Assembly (NCBI GenBank): GCA_030523275.1
Contig: JAUNIX010000034.1
Span: 1 to 32,289, forward strand
Reading direction: 5' to 3'
Source of the DNA: Lachnospiraceae bacterium
Lineage (GTDB): Bacteria > Bacillota > Clostridia > Lachnospirales > Lachnospiraceae
Length of the DNA: 32,289 nt
This document shows, piece by piece, positions 17,113 through 24,730 of the stretch (its first letter is position 1; each line of letters begins with the position of its first letter). The notes below the pieces were generated by a model, which ran no database searches, was not told where the DNA came from, and saw nothing but the letters and a program-made list of their open reading frames with translations. A program made the position numbers and the translations under genes.

Positions 17113-17394
17113 TTATGCTACTGGATGTACAGAACACTGTTTTTTGTCTCTGCCTTTTCTTTCAAAACGTACTACGCCATCTACTAATGCAAATAATGTA
17201 TCGTCTTTTCCACGTCCAACGTTTAATCCTGGATGGATTTTTGTTCCGCGCTGTCTATAAAGAATGTTTCCAGCTTTAACAAATTGTCCGTCAGCTCTTT
17301 TCGCACCTAATCTCTTAGATTCAGAATCTCTACCGTTCTTTGTAGAACCCATTCCTTTTTTATGAGCGAAAAATTGAAGGTTCATTTTCATCAT
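17113..17394 (-). CDS. rpmA: 50S ribosomal protein L27 with cleavable N-terminal extension
   Basis: L27 reaches the peptidyl-transferase centre with its N-terminus. The first ten residues, [10 protein letters not shown], precede HKKGMGS and match the Firmicutes extension removed after FFA by the protease Prp, whose gene is directly upstream. The protein is 93 residues. The rest is typical ([37 protein letters not shown]). A GGAGGTG site precedes the ATG pair, and only 5 bases separate it from prp. Confidence 0.97.
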   Translation of the reverse strand: MMKMNLQFFAHKKGMGSTKNGRDSESKRLGAKRADGQFVKAGNILYRQRGTKIHPGLNVGRGKDDTLFALVDGVVRFERKGRDKKQCSVHPVA

Positions 17395-17399
17395 AGTCG

Positions 17400-17726
17400 T
17401 TACACCTCCTTAAATGATACTTCGATATATCGATCATGCTCTTCCTTTATACTTTGCAATCCCAGTAATAATGACTGCAATAATAATTGAGCTTCTTTAC
17501 TTCTTTTCCCAGTCAGTTTCATGCGAACGATTCCTTTTTCTTCATCACACTCAACAATCTGTTTATCTTTGGTAAAGGTCTCAATGGAATTTATCGTATT
17601 TAATACTAATACAGAAATCCCTGCACATACAATGTCTTCACCAGCCTGTGCATAGCCAGCATGACCTATAGTCTGAAAACCAAGAATCTCTCCCTGATTA
17701 TTCTTATAGAATCGAACTTTTGTCAT
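17400..17726 (-). CDS. prp: Prp, cysteine protease for L27 maturation
   Basis: Removes the N-terminal extension of ribosomal protein L27. It is 108 residues long with catalytic His22 ([10 protein letters not shown]) and Cys34 (DIVCAGIS), the same positions as known for the staphylococcal enzyme. It is located between rplU and rpmA, as usual; the name ysxB is also used. The presence of the FFA extension in the adjacent rpmA supports the assignment. Confidence 0.95.
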   Translation of the reverse strand: MTKVRFYKNNQGEILGFQTIGHAGYAQAGEDIVCAGISVLVLNTINSIETFTKDKQIVECDEEKGIVRMKLTGKRSKEAQLLLQSLLLGLQSIKEEHDRYIEVSFKEV

Positions 17727-17742
17727 CTTTCGATCCTCTTAA

Positions 17743-18051
17743 TTATGCATTAATTTTTTCAATTTTAACTTTGGTATATGCTTGTCTATGACCATTTTTC
17801 TTATGGTAGCCTGTTTTTCTCTTATATTTGTAAACGATTACTTTTTTTGCTTTTCCATCGCCTACAACACTAGCTTCAACAGTTGCTCCTGCTACAGTAG
17901 GATTTCCTACTTTCACATCATCACCACCAACGAATAAAACCTGGTCAAACGTAAAAGTACTTCCAGCTTCTGCACCAAGTTTTTCAACTTTGATCACATC
18001 GCCTTCGCTTACTTTATACTGTTTACCACCTGTTGCGATAATAGCGTACAT
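17743..18051 (-). CDS. rplU: 50S ribosomal protein L21
   Basis: Large-subunit protein binding 23S rRNA. The start at 18051 ([18 protein letters not shown]) gives 102 residues; an ATG one codon upstream (18054) is equally possible with the GGAGGTG site. Further upstream in-frame codons belong to the non-coding leader. Typical features include GDVIKVEKL and the basic C-terminus [15 protein letters not shown]. It is the first gene of rplU-prp-rpmA, with a strong promoter and structured leader. Confidence 0.96.
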   Translation of the reverse strand: MYAIIATGGKQYKVSEGDVIKVEKLGAEAGSTFTFDQVLFVGGDDVKVGNPTVAGATVEASVVGDGKAKKVIVYKYKRKTGYHKKNGHRQAYTKVKIEKINA

Positions 18052-18054
18052 CAT

Positions 18055-18131
18055 GGCACCTCCTAATAATAATCTCGCCAGCTTCGGTGCTGCTTCACAG
18101 ACTTTTACCTCACTGTGCGGCATACCTCGTA
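18055..18131 (-). promoter_or_regulatory. L21-type ribosomal leader RNA
   Basis: The transcribed region between the rplU promoter and the start codon is GC-richer than its surroundings and contains segments such as GCCGCACAGTGAGGTAAAAG and AAGCTGGCGAG. It resembles the conserved L21 leader found ahead of rplU in Firmicutes, thought to let a ribosomal protein control its own synthesis. The assignment is by position and remembered pattern. A covariance-model search would decide. Confidence 0.65.
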
Positions 18132-18160
18132 ATAATAGCATTGTTTTCCTGTTTTGTCAA
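18132..18160 (-). promoter_or_regulatory. rplU promoter
   Basis: On the minus strand TTGACA (18160-18155), 17 bases, TATTAT (18137-18132). It lies about 80 bases upstream of rplU, close behind the apeB stop codon. Confidence 0.85.
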
Positions 18161-18168
18161 CGAATTTT

Positions 18169-19482
18169 TTAAAAACTGAGTCTATAATTTCCATTTTCTT
18201 CAATAAAAATACCAGTTTGATAAAAAGTTTCCATAAATTTCATCAGATAATACGTATCTTTCACGCCTCCTGTCTCATAGGGAGAATGCATTGCCAGTTG
18301 AGCAACACCAATATCAGCAGTATTTAATGCCACCTGCATATTAGAAAGGTTTCCAAGTGTCGAACCCCCTGGAATATCTGAGTGATTACAATAATCCTGA
18401 TATGGAACGTTTGCCCTCTCACATATCATTCGAACGATAGCCGCAGAAACGGCATCTGTCGTATATTTCTGATTCGCGCTATGTTTGATTAAAACACCGC
18501 CATTCATACGTGGCCGATTTGATGGATCAGCTTTTTCCGGATGATTGGGATGGACCGCATGACCATTGTCCGCAGAAATCATAAAGGAAGCAGCTAATGC
18601 CTGTGAATATTCTTCCTGACTGCGTCCAAGAGACTGATTTAAACGTTTTAAAACATCTTTTAAAAAAGTAGATGCTGCTCCTTGTTTCGTACCACTTCCT
18701 ACTTCTTCATTATCAAATACACAGCAAACCGTCACGTTTTTCGGATGATTGCAATGTAATAATGCTCTGAGCGAAGAATACGCGCACTGCAGATCATCTA
18801 ATTTCGTACTGGAAACAAACTCACGATTAGCACCCCAGATCGTGCCCTTCATCCTATTATACAAAGACAATTCATGTCCGATAATGTCCCCGGGCGAAAC
18901 ATGAATTTCATCTGCAATCAAACGGAAAAGATTTCCTTTTGCATTTCCTTCACCAAACAATGGTAACATATCAACCTGAGGATGATATTGATATCCTGTG
19001 TTTACTTCCTGATTCATATGTATTGCCACATTCGGAATCACAACCAGGTCACGGTCAATACAAATTAATTTTGTTTCTAGTTGATCCTCATTTCGAACGA
19101 TCACACGACCGGCAATCGATAATGGACGATCAAACCATGGTGCCAGTAACATCCCACCATACTTTTCGACATTTAATTTTGTATATAATGTTTCAACTGT
19201 CATTTCACCATTTTCTTTGATGCGAAACGTTGGTGAATCACTATGACTGGCAATAATCTGGAATCCTGAAAAATGATTTTTCGGTATCCGAAATGCGATG
19301 ATCGAAGAATCATTTCTGGTCACAAAATATTTTTTTCCGTATTCCAAATTCCATGATTTTCTCTCTTTTAGCTCTGTAAATCCTGCTTTTAATAATGTTT
19401 CTTTCATATTAGAAACGACATGAAAAGGACTAGGGCTTTGTTCTATAAAAGAAAACAATTCTTTTGTTGCTGTTTGATACAT
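18169..19482 (-). CDS. apeB: M18 family aspartyl-type aminopeptidase
   Basis: Cytosolic zinc aminopeptidase of family M18, removing N-terminal residues from peptides. The start at 19482 (MYQTATKELFSFIEQS) has a GGAGGGAG site, giving 437 residues as expected. Metal-binding and catalytic motifs are present: ASHSDSPTFRIK, CVFDNEEVGSGTKQGA, SADNGHAVHPNHPEK and HSDIPGGSTLGN. It begins one base after the rng stop codon, so it is probably co-transcribed with rng. It sits between rng and rplU, two genes that are often direct neighbours in Firmicutes. Confidence 0.94.
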   Translation of the reverse strand: MYQTATKELFSFIEQSPSPFHVVSNMKETLLKAGFTELKERKSWNLEYGKKYFVTRNDSSIIAFRIPKNHFSGFQIIASHSDSPTFRIKENGEMTVETLYTKLNVEKYGGMLLAPWFDRPLSIAGRVIVRNEDQLETKLICIDRDLVVIPNVAIHMNQEVNTGYQYHPQVDMLPLFGEGNAKGNLFRLIADEIHVSPGDIIGHELSLYNRMKGTIWGANREFVSSTKLDDLQCAYSSLRALLHCNHPKNVTVCCVFDNEEVGSGTKQGAASTFLKDVLKRLNQSLGRSQEEYSQALAASFMISADNGHAVHPNHPEKADPSNRPRMNGGVLIKHSANQKYTTDAVSAAIVRMICERANVPYQDYCNHSDIPGGSTLGNLSNMQVALNTADIGVAQLAMHSPYETGGVKDTYYLMKFMETFYQTGIFIEENGNYRLSF

Positions 19483-19483
19483 A

Positions 19484-20668
19484 TTATGACTCCCTCCACT
19501 GCTCATATAATGGCTTACGGACTTTCTTTCTCGTAATTTCAACCAAATGTAGCTTCGTCATATCTACGAGCATAGTTTTAATACGATCTTGGTTAAGAAT
19601 TTTTTGCATCTCCTGCATAAGTTTCTTTTCCGATTCTTCTTTTTTCATATCGATGAAATCGACAACAATGATACCGGAAAGATTCCGTAATCGTAATTGA
19701 CGCCCAATTTCTTTTGCCGCTTCCAGATTTATCTTCAGAAAATGTTCTTCCACTCTTTTTCCTTTTATTGCTTTTCCGGTATTGACATCAATCACGACCA
19801 TAGCTTCTGTTGGCTGGATAACTAGATATCCTCCTGATCTTAACCATACTTTTTCCTGTAATGCCTGTTCAAGTTCATGAGAAATACGATAAATTTGATC
19901 CAGACGAACCTCATCTTTCTCAAATAGCTGCAAGACTTTCTGCTCTTCCTCCGACTCTTGCAGATAATCAGAAATCACCCCATAAATATCTTTTTGATCT
20001 GTCAAAATTTCGATCAGACAAGTCTGTTTCTGATCCCGTATCAAAGATAAATAACCTCTTGGAGCTTCATAAATAAGTTGACAGCAATTTCGATATTTTG
20101 CTTTCCGACAAACAACATCGTACCGTTTGATCAACACTTTTGCCTCACGTAAAATTTCCTGATCCGTTGCTGTCATTGCGTTCGTGCGAAAAATAATGCC
20201 AAAATCTTGGCGCATAAACTGCCTTGCAAGTATTTTTAGTTCTTCGGCTCTCTCATCATCTTTAATCTTATTTGAGATGCCAATTCCATATTTTTTTGAA
20301 GTCAGCACCAAATATTTCCCAGTAAAATTTAGATTACCAGTTACCGTCGGCTGTTTTGTTTTCATATTTTCTCGGCTGACCTGAACAAGAATTTCATCAC
20401 CCTGCACTAATTTTTTACGATTGGTTTCATTTAAAAAATGGTGATTTTTATTTTCATCCAAAGAATAATAGCATGTTAATCCATCTGCCACTTCGACAAA
20501 TGCGGCATTGATATTTTTTACAATATTTTTTACCTTTGCAGTATAAATATTCCCAAGGATACTAGTATTTTCTGAATTTTCAACATTTAATTCAACCACT
20601 TTCCCCTGTTCGATCATTGCTGTTACAATTTTATCTTCCATCCTCGTTATGATAATTTTATCACTCAT
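19484..20668 (-). CDS. rng: Ribonuclease E/G family protein, short C-terminus
   Basis: Endoribonuclease of the RNase E/G family, acting in rRNA processing and mRNA decay. An N-terminal S1-like RNA-binding region (GNIYTAKVKNIVKNINAAFVEV) is followed by the 5'-sensor and DNase I-like catalytic core. The magnesium-binding aspartates are in VVIDVNTGKA and IIVVDFIDM. At 394 residues it is shorter than E. coli RNase G (489). It stops right after VEITRKKVRKPLYEQW, where other members continue into the zinc-link CPxCxG, which is absent. It is preceded by the radical SAM and DUF2344 genes in a conserved order, and GGAG-like bases precede the ATG. Confidence 0.9.
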   Translation of the reverse strand: MSDKIIITRMEDKIVTAMIEQGKVVELNVENSENTSILGNIYTAKVKNIVKNINAAFVEVADGLTCYYSLDENKNHHFLNETNRKKLVQGDEILVQVSRENMKTKQPTVTGNLNFTGKYLVLTSKKYGIGISNKIKDDERAEELKILARQFMRQDFGIIFRTNAMTATDQEILREAKVLIKRYDVVCRKAKYRNCCQLIYEAPRGYLSLIRDQKQTCLIEILTDQKDIYGVISDYLQESEEEQKVLQLFEKDEVRLDQIYRISHELEQALQEKVWLRSGGYLVIQPTEAMVVIDVNTGKAIKGKRVEEHFLKINLEAAKEIGRQLRLRNLSGIIVVDFIDMKKEESEKKLMQEMQKILNQDRIKTMLVDMTKLHLVEITRKKVRKPLYEQWRES

Positions 20669-20695
20669 CGAAAGACTCCTTCGCTTACTAACATA

Positions 20696-21388
20696 TTATT
20701 TTATATCTTTTCCGACACTTCCAAGTGGTAAGAGCTGACCATCCTGTTCCAAATAAGTTTCTAAGCGATGCACCTGAAAAGCAAACTTCTCATATTCTAC
20801 ACCCAAATAGCGGCAAAAAGCTTCCATAACAAGATTCGGTTTTAAGTTATTGACGCTTCCCGTAGCCAGTTTCATAAAAATATGTCCGTCTGTGACGTTC
20901 ATTTCATAGATCATAGGACGAATATCTACTTCTTTTTCACTCTTTTTTGTCTTTTTTACAATTAAAATACTTTCCTGACTGATAAATTCCTGTAATTTAT
21001 CCAAAAATATTACTTCCTCATAATAACCATCCCGTAATGTGATGCGATAATCAGCACCTGCGACTGAAGACATTGCATTTTTACACTTATCAGGAAGCTG
21101 CCTAAACTCTAATAATTCAATCCCTTCATTCATCTGTTCATTGATGATTGCCAGCATTTCCTCAGATGTTTTTACAGAGTTGAATTCCGCATCCAAATAT
21201 TCACCGTCACTCGTAACACCAAGACCTAATGGCGCAGCAAAAGAAATGATCTGATGAGGACTATACCCTTTCGAATAAGCAATATCCACACCGGCACGAC
21301 GAAATACTTTTTGAAAATATCTCATAATATCCAAATGCCCCACAAACCTCAATGGACCATTTTTCGAAAATTTCATTCTAATTTTCAT
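20696..21388 (-). CDS. DUF2344 (TIGR03936) radical SAM-linked protein
   Basis: Conserved protein of unknown function, found beside, or fused to, the B12-type radical SAM protein encoded just upstream. The start at 21388 (MKIRMKFSKNGPLRFVGHLD) has an AAGGAGG site and overlaps the upstream gene by 11 bases, so translation is likely coupled. It is 230 residues. Typical features are RFVGHLDIMR, RRAGVDIAYSKGYSPHQ and ISFAAPLGLGVTSDGEYLD. The constant link with rng and rplU suggests an RNA- or ribosome-related modification, which is inference only. Confidence 0.9.
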   Translation of the reverse strand: MKIRMKFSKNGPLRFVGHLDIMRYFQKVFRRAGVDIAYSKGYSPHQIISFAAPLGLGVTSDGEYLDAEFNSVKTSEEMLAIINEQMNEGIELLEFRQLPDKCKNAMSSVAGADYRITLRDGYYEEVIFLDKLQEFISQESILIVKKTKKSEKEVDIRPMIYEMNVTDGHIFMKLATGSVNNLKPNLVMEAFCRYLGVEYEKFAFQVHRLETYLEQDGQLLPLGSVGKDIK

Positions 21389-23237
21389 AGCAGATTCCTC
21401 CTTTATATTTTGCCGCCCCACAGCCAGAACACTGCATCTTGCAATTAGGAGTGACTTTTTCTTCCATTGCGTTGATCCACTCACGTTTCATAAAATCTTT
21501 TGTCACACCAATATCGATAAAATCCCATGGGAAGACTTCGTCGAGTTCACGAGGTCTTGTCGTATAAAAATCAATATCAATTCCTGTCTTTGCAAATGCA
21601 TCTAACCATTTGTCATAATCAAAATATTCTGTCCAGGAATCAAACATGCATCCATTTTTATATGCCTCATAAATGGATTTGGCAATTTTTCGATCACCGC
21701 GGGCCAAAATTCCCTCTAAGATCGTTGTTTTCGCATCATGCCATTTAAAACTCAAACACTTTCGATTCACCTGTTGGCGGAATGTATCATTTACCAAATG
21801 TGCACTCTCTATATACTCCTCGGGTTGTTTCATTGTTGCCCATTGGAATGGCGTAAATGGTTTTGGTACAAAAAAGGAAGCACTGGCAGTAATCTGAACA
21901 CGCCCATTTCTTTCATGCTTTGGAATCGAAAAATATTCTTCGGCAATTCTCTGTGCAAGATAAGCAATGCCTTTTTGATCTTCTTCGGTTTCCCCAGGCA
22001 GTCCAAGCATAAAATATAATTTTACTTTATTCCATCCACCTTTAAACGCCTCTAAAGCCCCACTTAAAATAACTTCTTCTGTCAGTCCTTTATTAATGAC
22101 ATTCCGCATACGCTGGCTACCCGCCTCGGGAGCAAATGTCAAACTGCTTTTCTTTATATCTTGTACTTTGCTCATAACATCCAGAGAAAATGCATCAATT
22201 CTCAGTGATGGAAGAGAAATATTAACACCTTGTTTGCCAAACTCTTCAATTAAAAAATACGTCAGTTCTTTTAATTGTGGATAATCACTGGAACTTAAAG
22301 AACTAAGCGAGATTTCTCCATGCCCGGTATTTTTTAACATCTTATATGCATATTCTTTTAATTTTTCAAGGTCGCGATACCGATTCGGACGATAGATCAT
22401 CCCCGCCTGACAAAAACGACAGCCACGGATACATCCACGCTGGATTTCTAGTACCACACGGTCTTGTGTCACTTTAATATATGGAACAACCGGCTTTTCT
22501 GGATAAGTTGCTTCCGACATATTACTGACAACTTGTTTTTTTATTTTGGCTGGCACATCTTCAGCAATCGGTGTGATTGCCTTAATCGTTCCATCTTCTT
22601 TATATGTCACCTCATAAAGAGAAGGCACATAGAGTCCCTCAATATGTGATGCCTTTCGCAAGAAAGTGTCTCTATCATAACCGTTTTTCTTCTCTTCTTT
22701 ATACAGATCAATCAGATCATCATATACAGTTTCTCCCTCGCCAATATAAAATATATCAAAAAATTCGGCAATCGGTTCTGGATTGTAGGTACAAGGTCCA
22801 CCACCGATGACAATCGGATCTTCATCTGTTCTTTCTTTCGCCCAAATTGGAATCTGAGAGAGGTCTAAAATCTGCAATATATTGGTATAACACATTTCAT
22901 ACTGAATCGTAATTCCTAGGAAATCAAAGTCTTTGATCGGATCCTGTGACTCTAATGCAAAAAGCGGAATCTTCTTTTCCCGCATGATGGCATCTAAATC
23001 TGTCCATGGTGAATAGACACGTTCACAATAGACATCTTCACGACGATTAAACATATCATATAAAATCTGAATCCCCAGATGGGACATTCCAATTTCATAG
23101 ACATCCGGAAAACACATTGCAAAACGGACGTCTACCTTTGACGGATCTTTGCGTACACTATTTACTTCATTTCCAATATATCTTGCCGGTTTATCAACCG
23201 TTAATAAAATTTCATCGCTCAATGCTAATTTCGACAT
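21378..23237 (-). CDS. B12-binding-type radical SAM protein (TIGR03960 family)
   Basis: Predicted radical S-adenosylmethionine enzyme of unknown substrate, 619 residues. The N-terminal part (about 35-190) resembles a B12-binding-type fold (CFPDVYEIGMSHLG, IVIGGGPCTYNPEPIAEFF). The [4Fe-4S] motif CxxxCxxC is Cys269, Cys273 and Cys276 in RGCIRGCRFCQAGM. A further cysteine set sits at the C-terminus (CKMQCSGCG and a final GGIC), possibly a second cluster or metal site. The start directly follows the nth stop codon with a TTGGAGG site. The downstream DUF2344 gene overlaps its end. The pair is very widely conserved next to rng. Confidence 0.92.
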   Translation of the reverse strand: MSKLALSDEILLTVDKPARYIGNEVNSVRKDPSKVDVRFAMCFPDVYEIGMSHLGIQILYDMFNRREDVYCERVYSPWTDLDAIMREKKIPLFALESQDPIKDFDFLGITIQYEMCYTNILQILDLSQIPIWAKERTDEDPIVIGGGPCTYNPEPIAEFFDIFYIGEGETVYDDLIDLYKEEKKNGYDRDTFLRKASHIEGLYVPSLYEVTYKEDGTIKAITPIAEDVPAKIKKQVVSNMSEATYPEKPVVPYIKVTQDRVVLEIQRGCIRGCRFCQAGMIYRPNRYRDLEKLKEYAYKMLKNTGHGEISLSSLSSSDYPQLKELTYFLIEEFGKQGVNISLPSLRIDAFSLDVMSKVQDIKKSSLTFAPEAGSQRMRNVINKGLTEEVILSGALEAFKGGWNKVKLYFMLGLPGETEEDQKGIAYLAQRIAEEYFSIPKHERNGRVQITASASFFVPKPFTPFQWATMKQPEEYIESAHLVNDTFRQQVNRKCLSFKWHDAKTTILEGILARGDRKIAKSIYEAYKNGCMFDSWTEYFDYDKWLDAFAKTGIDIDFYTTRPRELDEVFPWDFIDIGVTKDFMKREWINAMEEKVTPNCKMQCSGCGAAKYKGGICYEN

Positions 23238-23882
23238 TTATTTTCCTCCAATTCCATTCTGAGCACAAATATCACAAATGACACAACGCTCACAATGTGG
23301 TTTTGTTCTTGCAGTACAGATTGCTCGTCCATGATGAACTAAACGATGACAAAAGTCACTTCCTTCTTCTGGTGGAATAATCTCCCATAGTGCCATTTCT
23401 ACTTTTTTTGGATCTTTGATTCCATCAACCAGCCCCATTCGATTGACAAGTCGAATACAATGGGTATCTGTTACAATTGCCGGTTCACCAAACACATCTC
23501 CCATGATTAAATTTGCGCTTTTTCTGCCGACCCCAGGGAGCTTTAATAAAGACTTAAAATCCGTCGGAATCTTTCCATCATATTCATCTCTCAAGATTCT
23601 CATACAGGCACTAATATCTCTCGCTTTACTTTTACCAAGACCACATGGTCTTACAATTTCTTCGATTTCTTCCGGTTCGGCTGCTGCTAAAGCATTGACA
23701 TCCGGATATTTTTTATACAATTCTTTGACAACAACATTGACTCTTGCATCGGTACACTGTGCTGCCAATCGCACACTGACCAGAAGTTTCCAAGCCTCAT
23801 CATATTCTAAAGAGCAGTCTGCCAATGGATATTCTTCTTTTAAACGTTCAATAATTTCTAATGCTAATTCTTTTTTTGTCAT
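23238..23882 (-). CDS. nth: Endonuclease III (DNA glycosylase/AP lyase)
   Basis: Base-excision repair enzyme removing oxidised pyrimidines and cutting at abasic sites. In 214 residues it has the helix-hairpin-helix LKLPGVGRKSAN with catalytic Lys121, catalytic Asp139 (VTDTHC), and a C-terminal [4Fe-4S] cysteine set. The first cysteine spacing reads C-X7-C-X2-C-X5-C rather than the textbook C-X6-C-X2-C-X5-C, with an extra cysteine within the last loop. A GGAG site precedes the ATG. It is 44 bases after ydcF and directly abuts the radical SAM gene. Confidence 0.95.
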   Translation of the reverse strand: MTKKELALEIIERLKEEYPLADCSLEYDEAWKLLVSVRLAAQCTDARVNVVVKELYKKYPDVNALAAAEPEEIEEIVRPCGLGKSKARDISACMRILRDEYDGKIPTDFKSLLKLPGVGRKSANLIMGDVFGEPAIVTDTHCIRLVNRMGLVDGIKDPKKVEMALWEIIPPEEGSDFCHRLVHHGRAICTARTKPHCERCVICDICAQNGIGGK

Positions 23883-23926
23883 CTTGATACTCCTTTCATC
23901 TTCTGTATCATGGAATAACTATATCA

Positions 23927-24730
23927 TTATTGGTCAGAATCCACAGATGCATAAAGTGGATTCGCTTTCCTTGTCATCCCTTGATATACCTTTTTTAAAT
24001 CCAAATATGCAGACCATACCATATCAGGTATATCCACATGTGCAATAAACCCTTTTCCTTTAGGACCATAACCGTGTTCATCATCCAAAAGACGAGGAAT
24101 TTCGCCCATCAATAATGACAAATAACGATCCATTTCCCACATTCCATTTATTTCTCTGTCATATAACAATTTACCCTGGTCATAAATTACCTTTACCTGA
24201 TAAGCTGCATAGTTGATAATACAGACTTCCTTGGAGACATAATTACGGAGTGTCGCCTCCATTCGGTACTGCATACAAGCATCCTGAACAAGAATCATAC
24301 TTTGATAAAAAATCTTTTTTTCGTCCAGCAAAGCAAGCAAATACGTAATATTATTCCCGCAATTCGTTGATTTATACTCTAAATAATCTGCCGTTACATC
24401 ATATTTCCATTTTATATAATTCTGAAATAATTCTGCCTCTGTCATATCCTCGACTGCCATATGGGGGAATACTTCCTTCATTTTATAACGTAATGTCTGA
24501 GTTGTATGTCCGGCACCTCCAACAATCACATAGGTTTTGGCAACATGCTGGCTAATCGCTTTTGCCAAAACATCGCCTCCACTCAAAATACTTCCTCCAA
24601 ACAAAACCATGACATCAACCTGTTGGATTCCATATGTTTCTTTCAAAATCTGAGGTTCTAACGATAAAACATCACGTTTGCCACAAAAATGTCCCAAGAT
24701 ATTTATATCATCTGCTATTTGCTGATTCAT
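23927..24730 (-). CDS. ydcF: YdcF-like DUF218 domain protein
   Basis: The start at 24730 (MNQQIADDINILGHF) has an AAGGAG site and overlaps the MATE gene stop as ATGA, giving 267 residues, the size of E. coli YdcF. Strong shared segments are VVGGAGHTTQTLR, STNCGNNITYLLALL, ILVQDACMQYRMEATLR, RYLSLLMGEIPRLLDDEHGYGPKG and FIAHVDIP. E. coli YdcF binds S-adenosylmethionine, but its reaction is unknown. No membrane segment or signal peptide is seen, unlike SanA-type DUF218 proteins. The longer frame to 24856 lies in the MATE gene and is rejected. Coupling with the exporter suggests joint expression, although a joint function is not established. Confidence 0.88.
   Translation of the reverse strand: MNQQIADDINILGHFCGKRDVLSLEPQILKETYGIQQVDVMVLFGGSILSGGDVLAKAISQHVAKTYVIVGGAGHTTQTLRYKMKEVFPHMAVEDMTEAELFQNYIKWKYDVTADYLEYKSTNCGNNITYLLALLDEKKIFYQSMILVQDACMQYRMEATLRNYVSKEVCIINYAAYQVKVIYDQGKLLYDREINGMWEMDRYLSLLMGEIPRLLDDEHGYGPKGKGFIAHVDIPDMVWSAYLDLKKVYQGMTRKANPLYASVDSDQ

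Noticed and set aside
18052..18141. N-terminal extension of L21 (30 extra codons)
   Set aside because: The codons fall in the untranslated leader just downstream of the promoter. The known L21 start [14 protein letters not shown] has the GGAGGTG site.
23416..24048. 210-codon plus-strand frame
   Set aside because: It lies antisense to nth and ydcF, both of which have clear family motifs and start sites. Its length is a by-product of the opposite-strand codon use.
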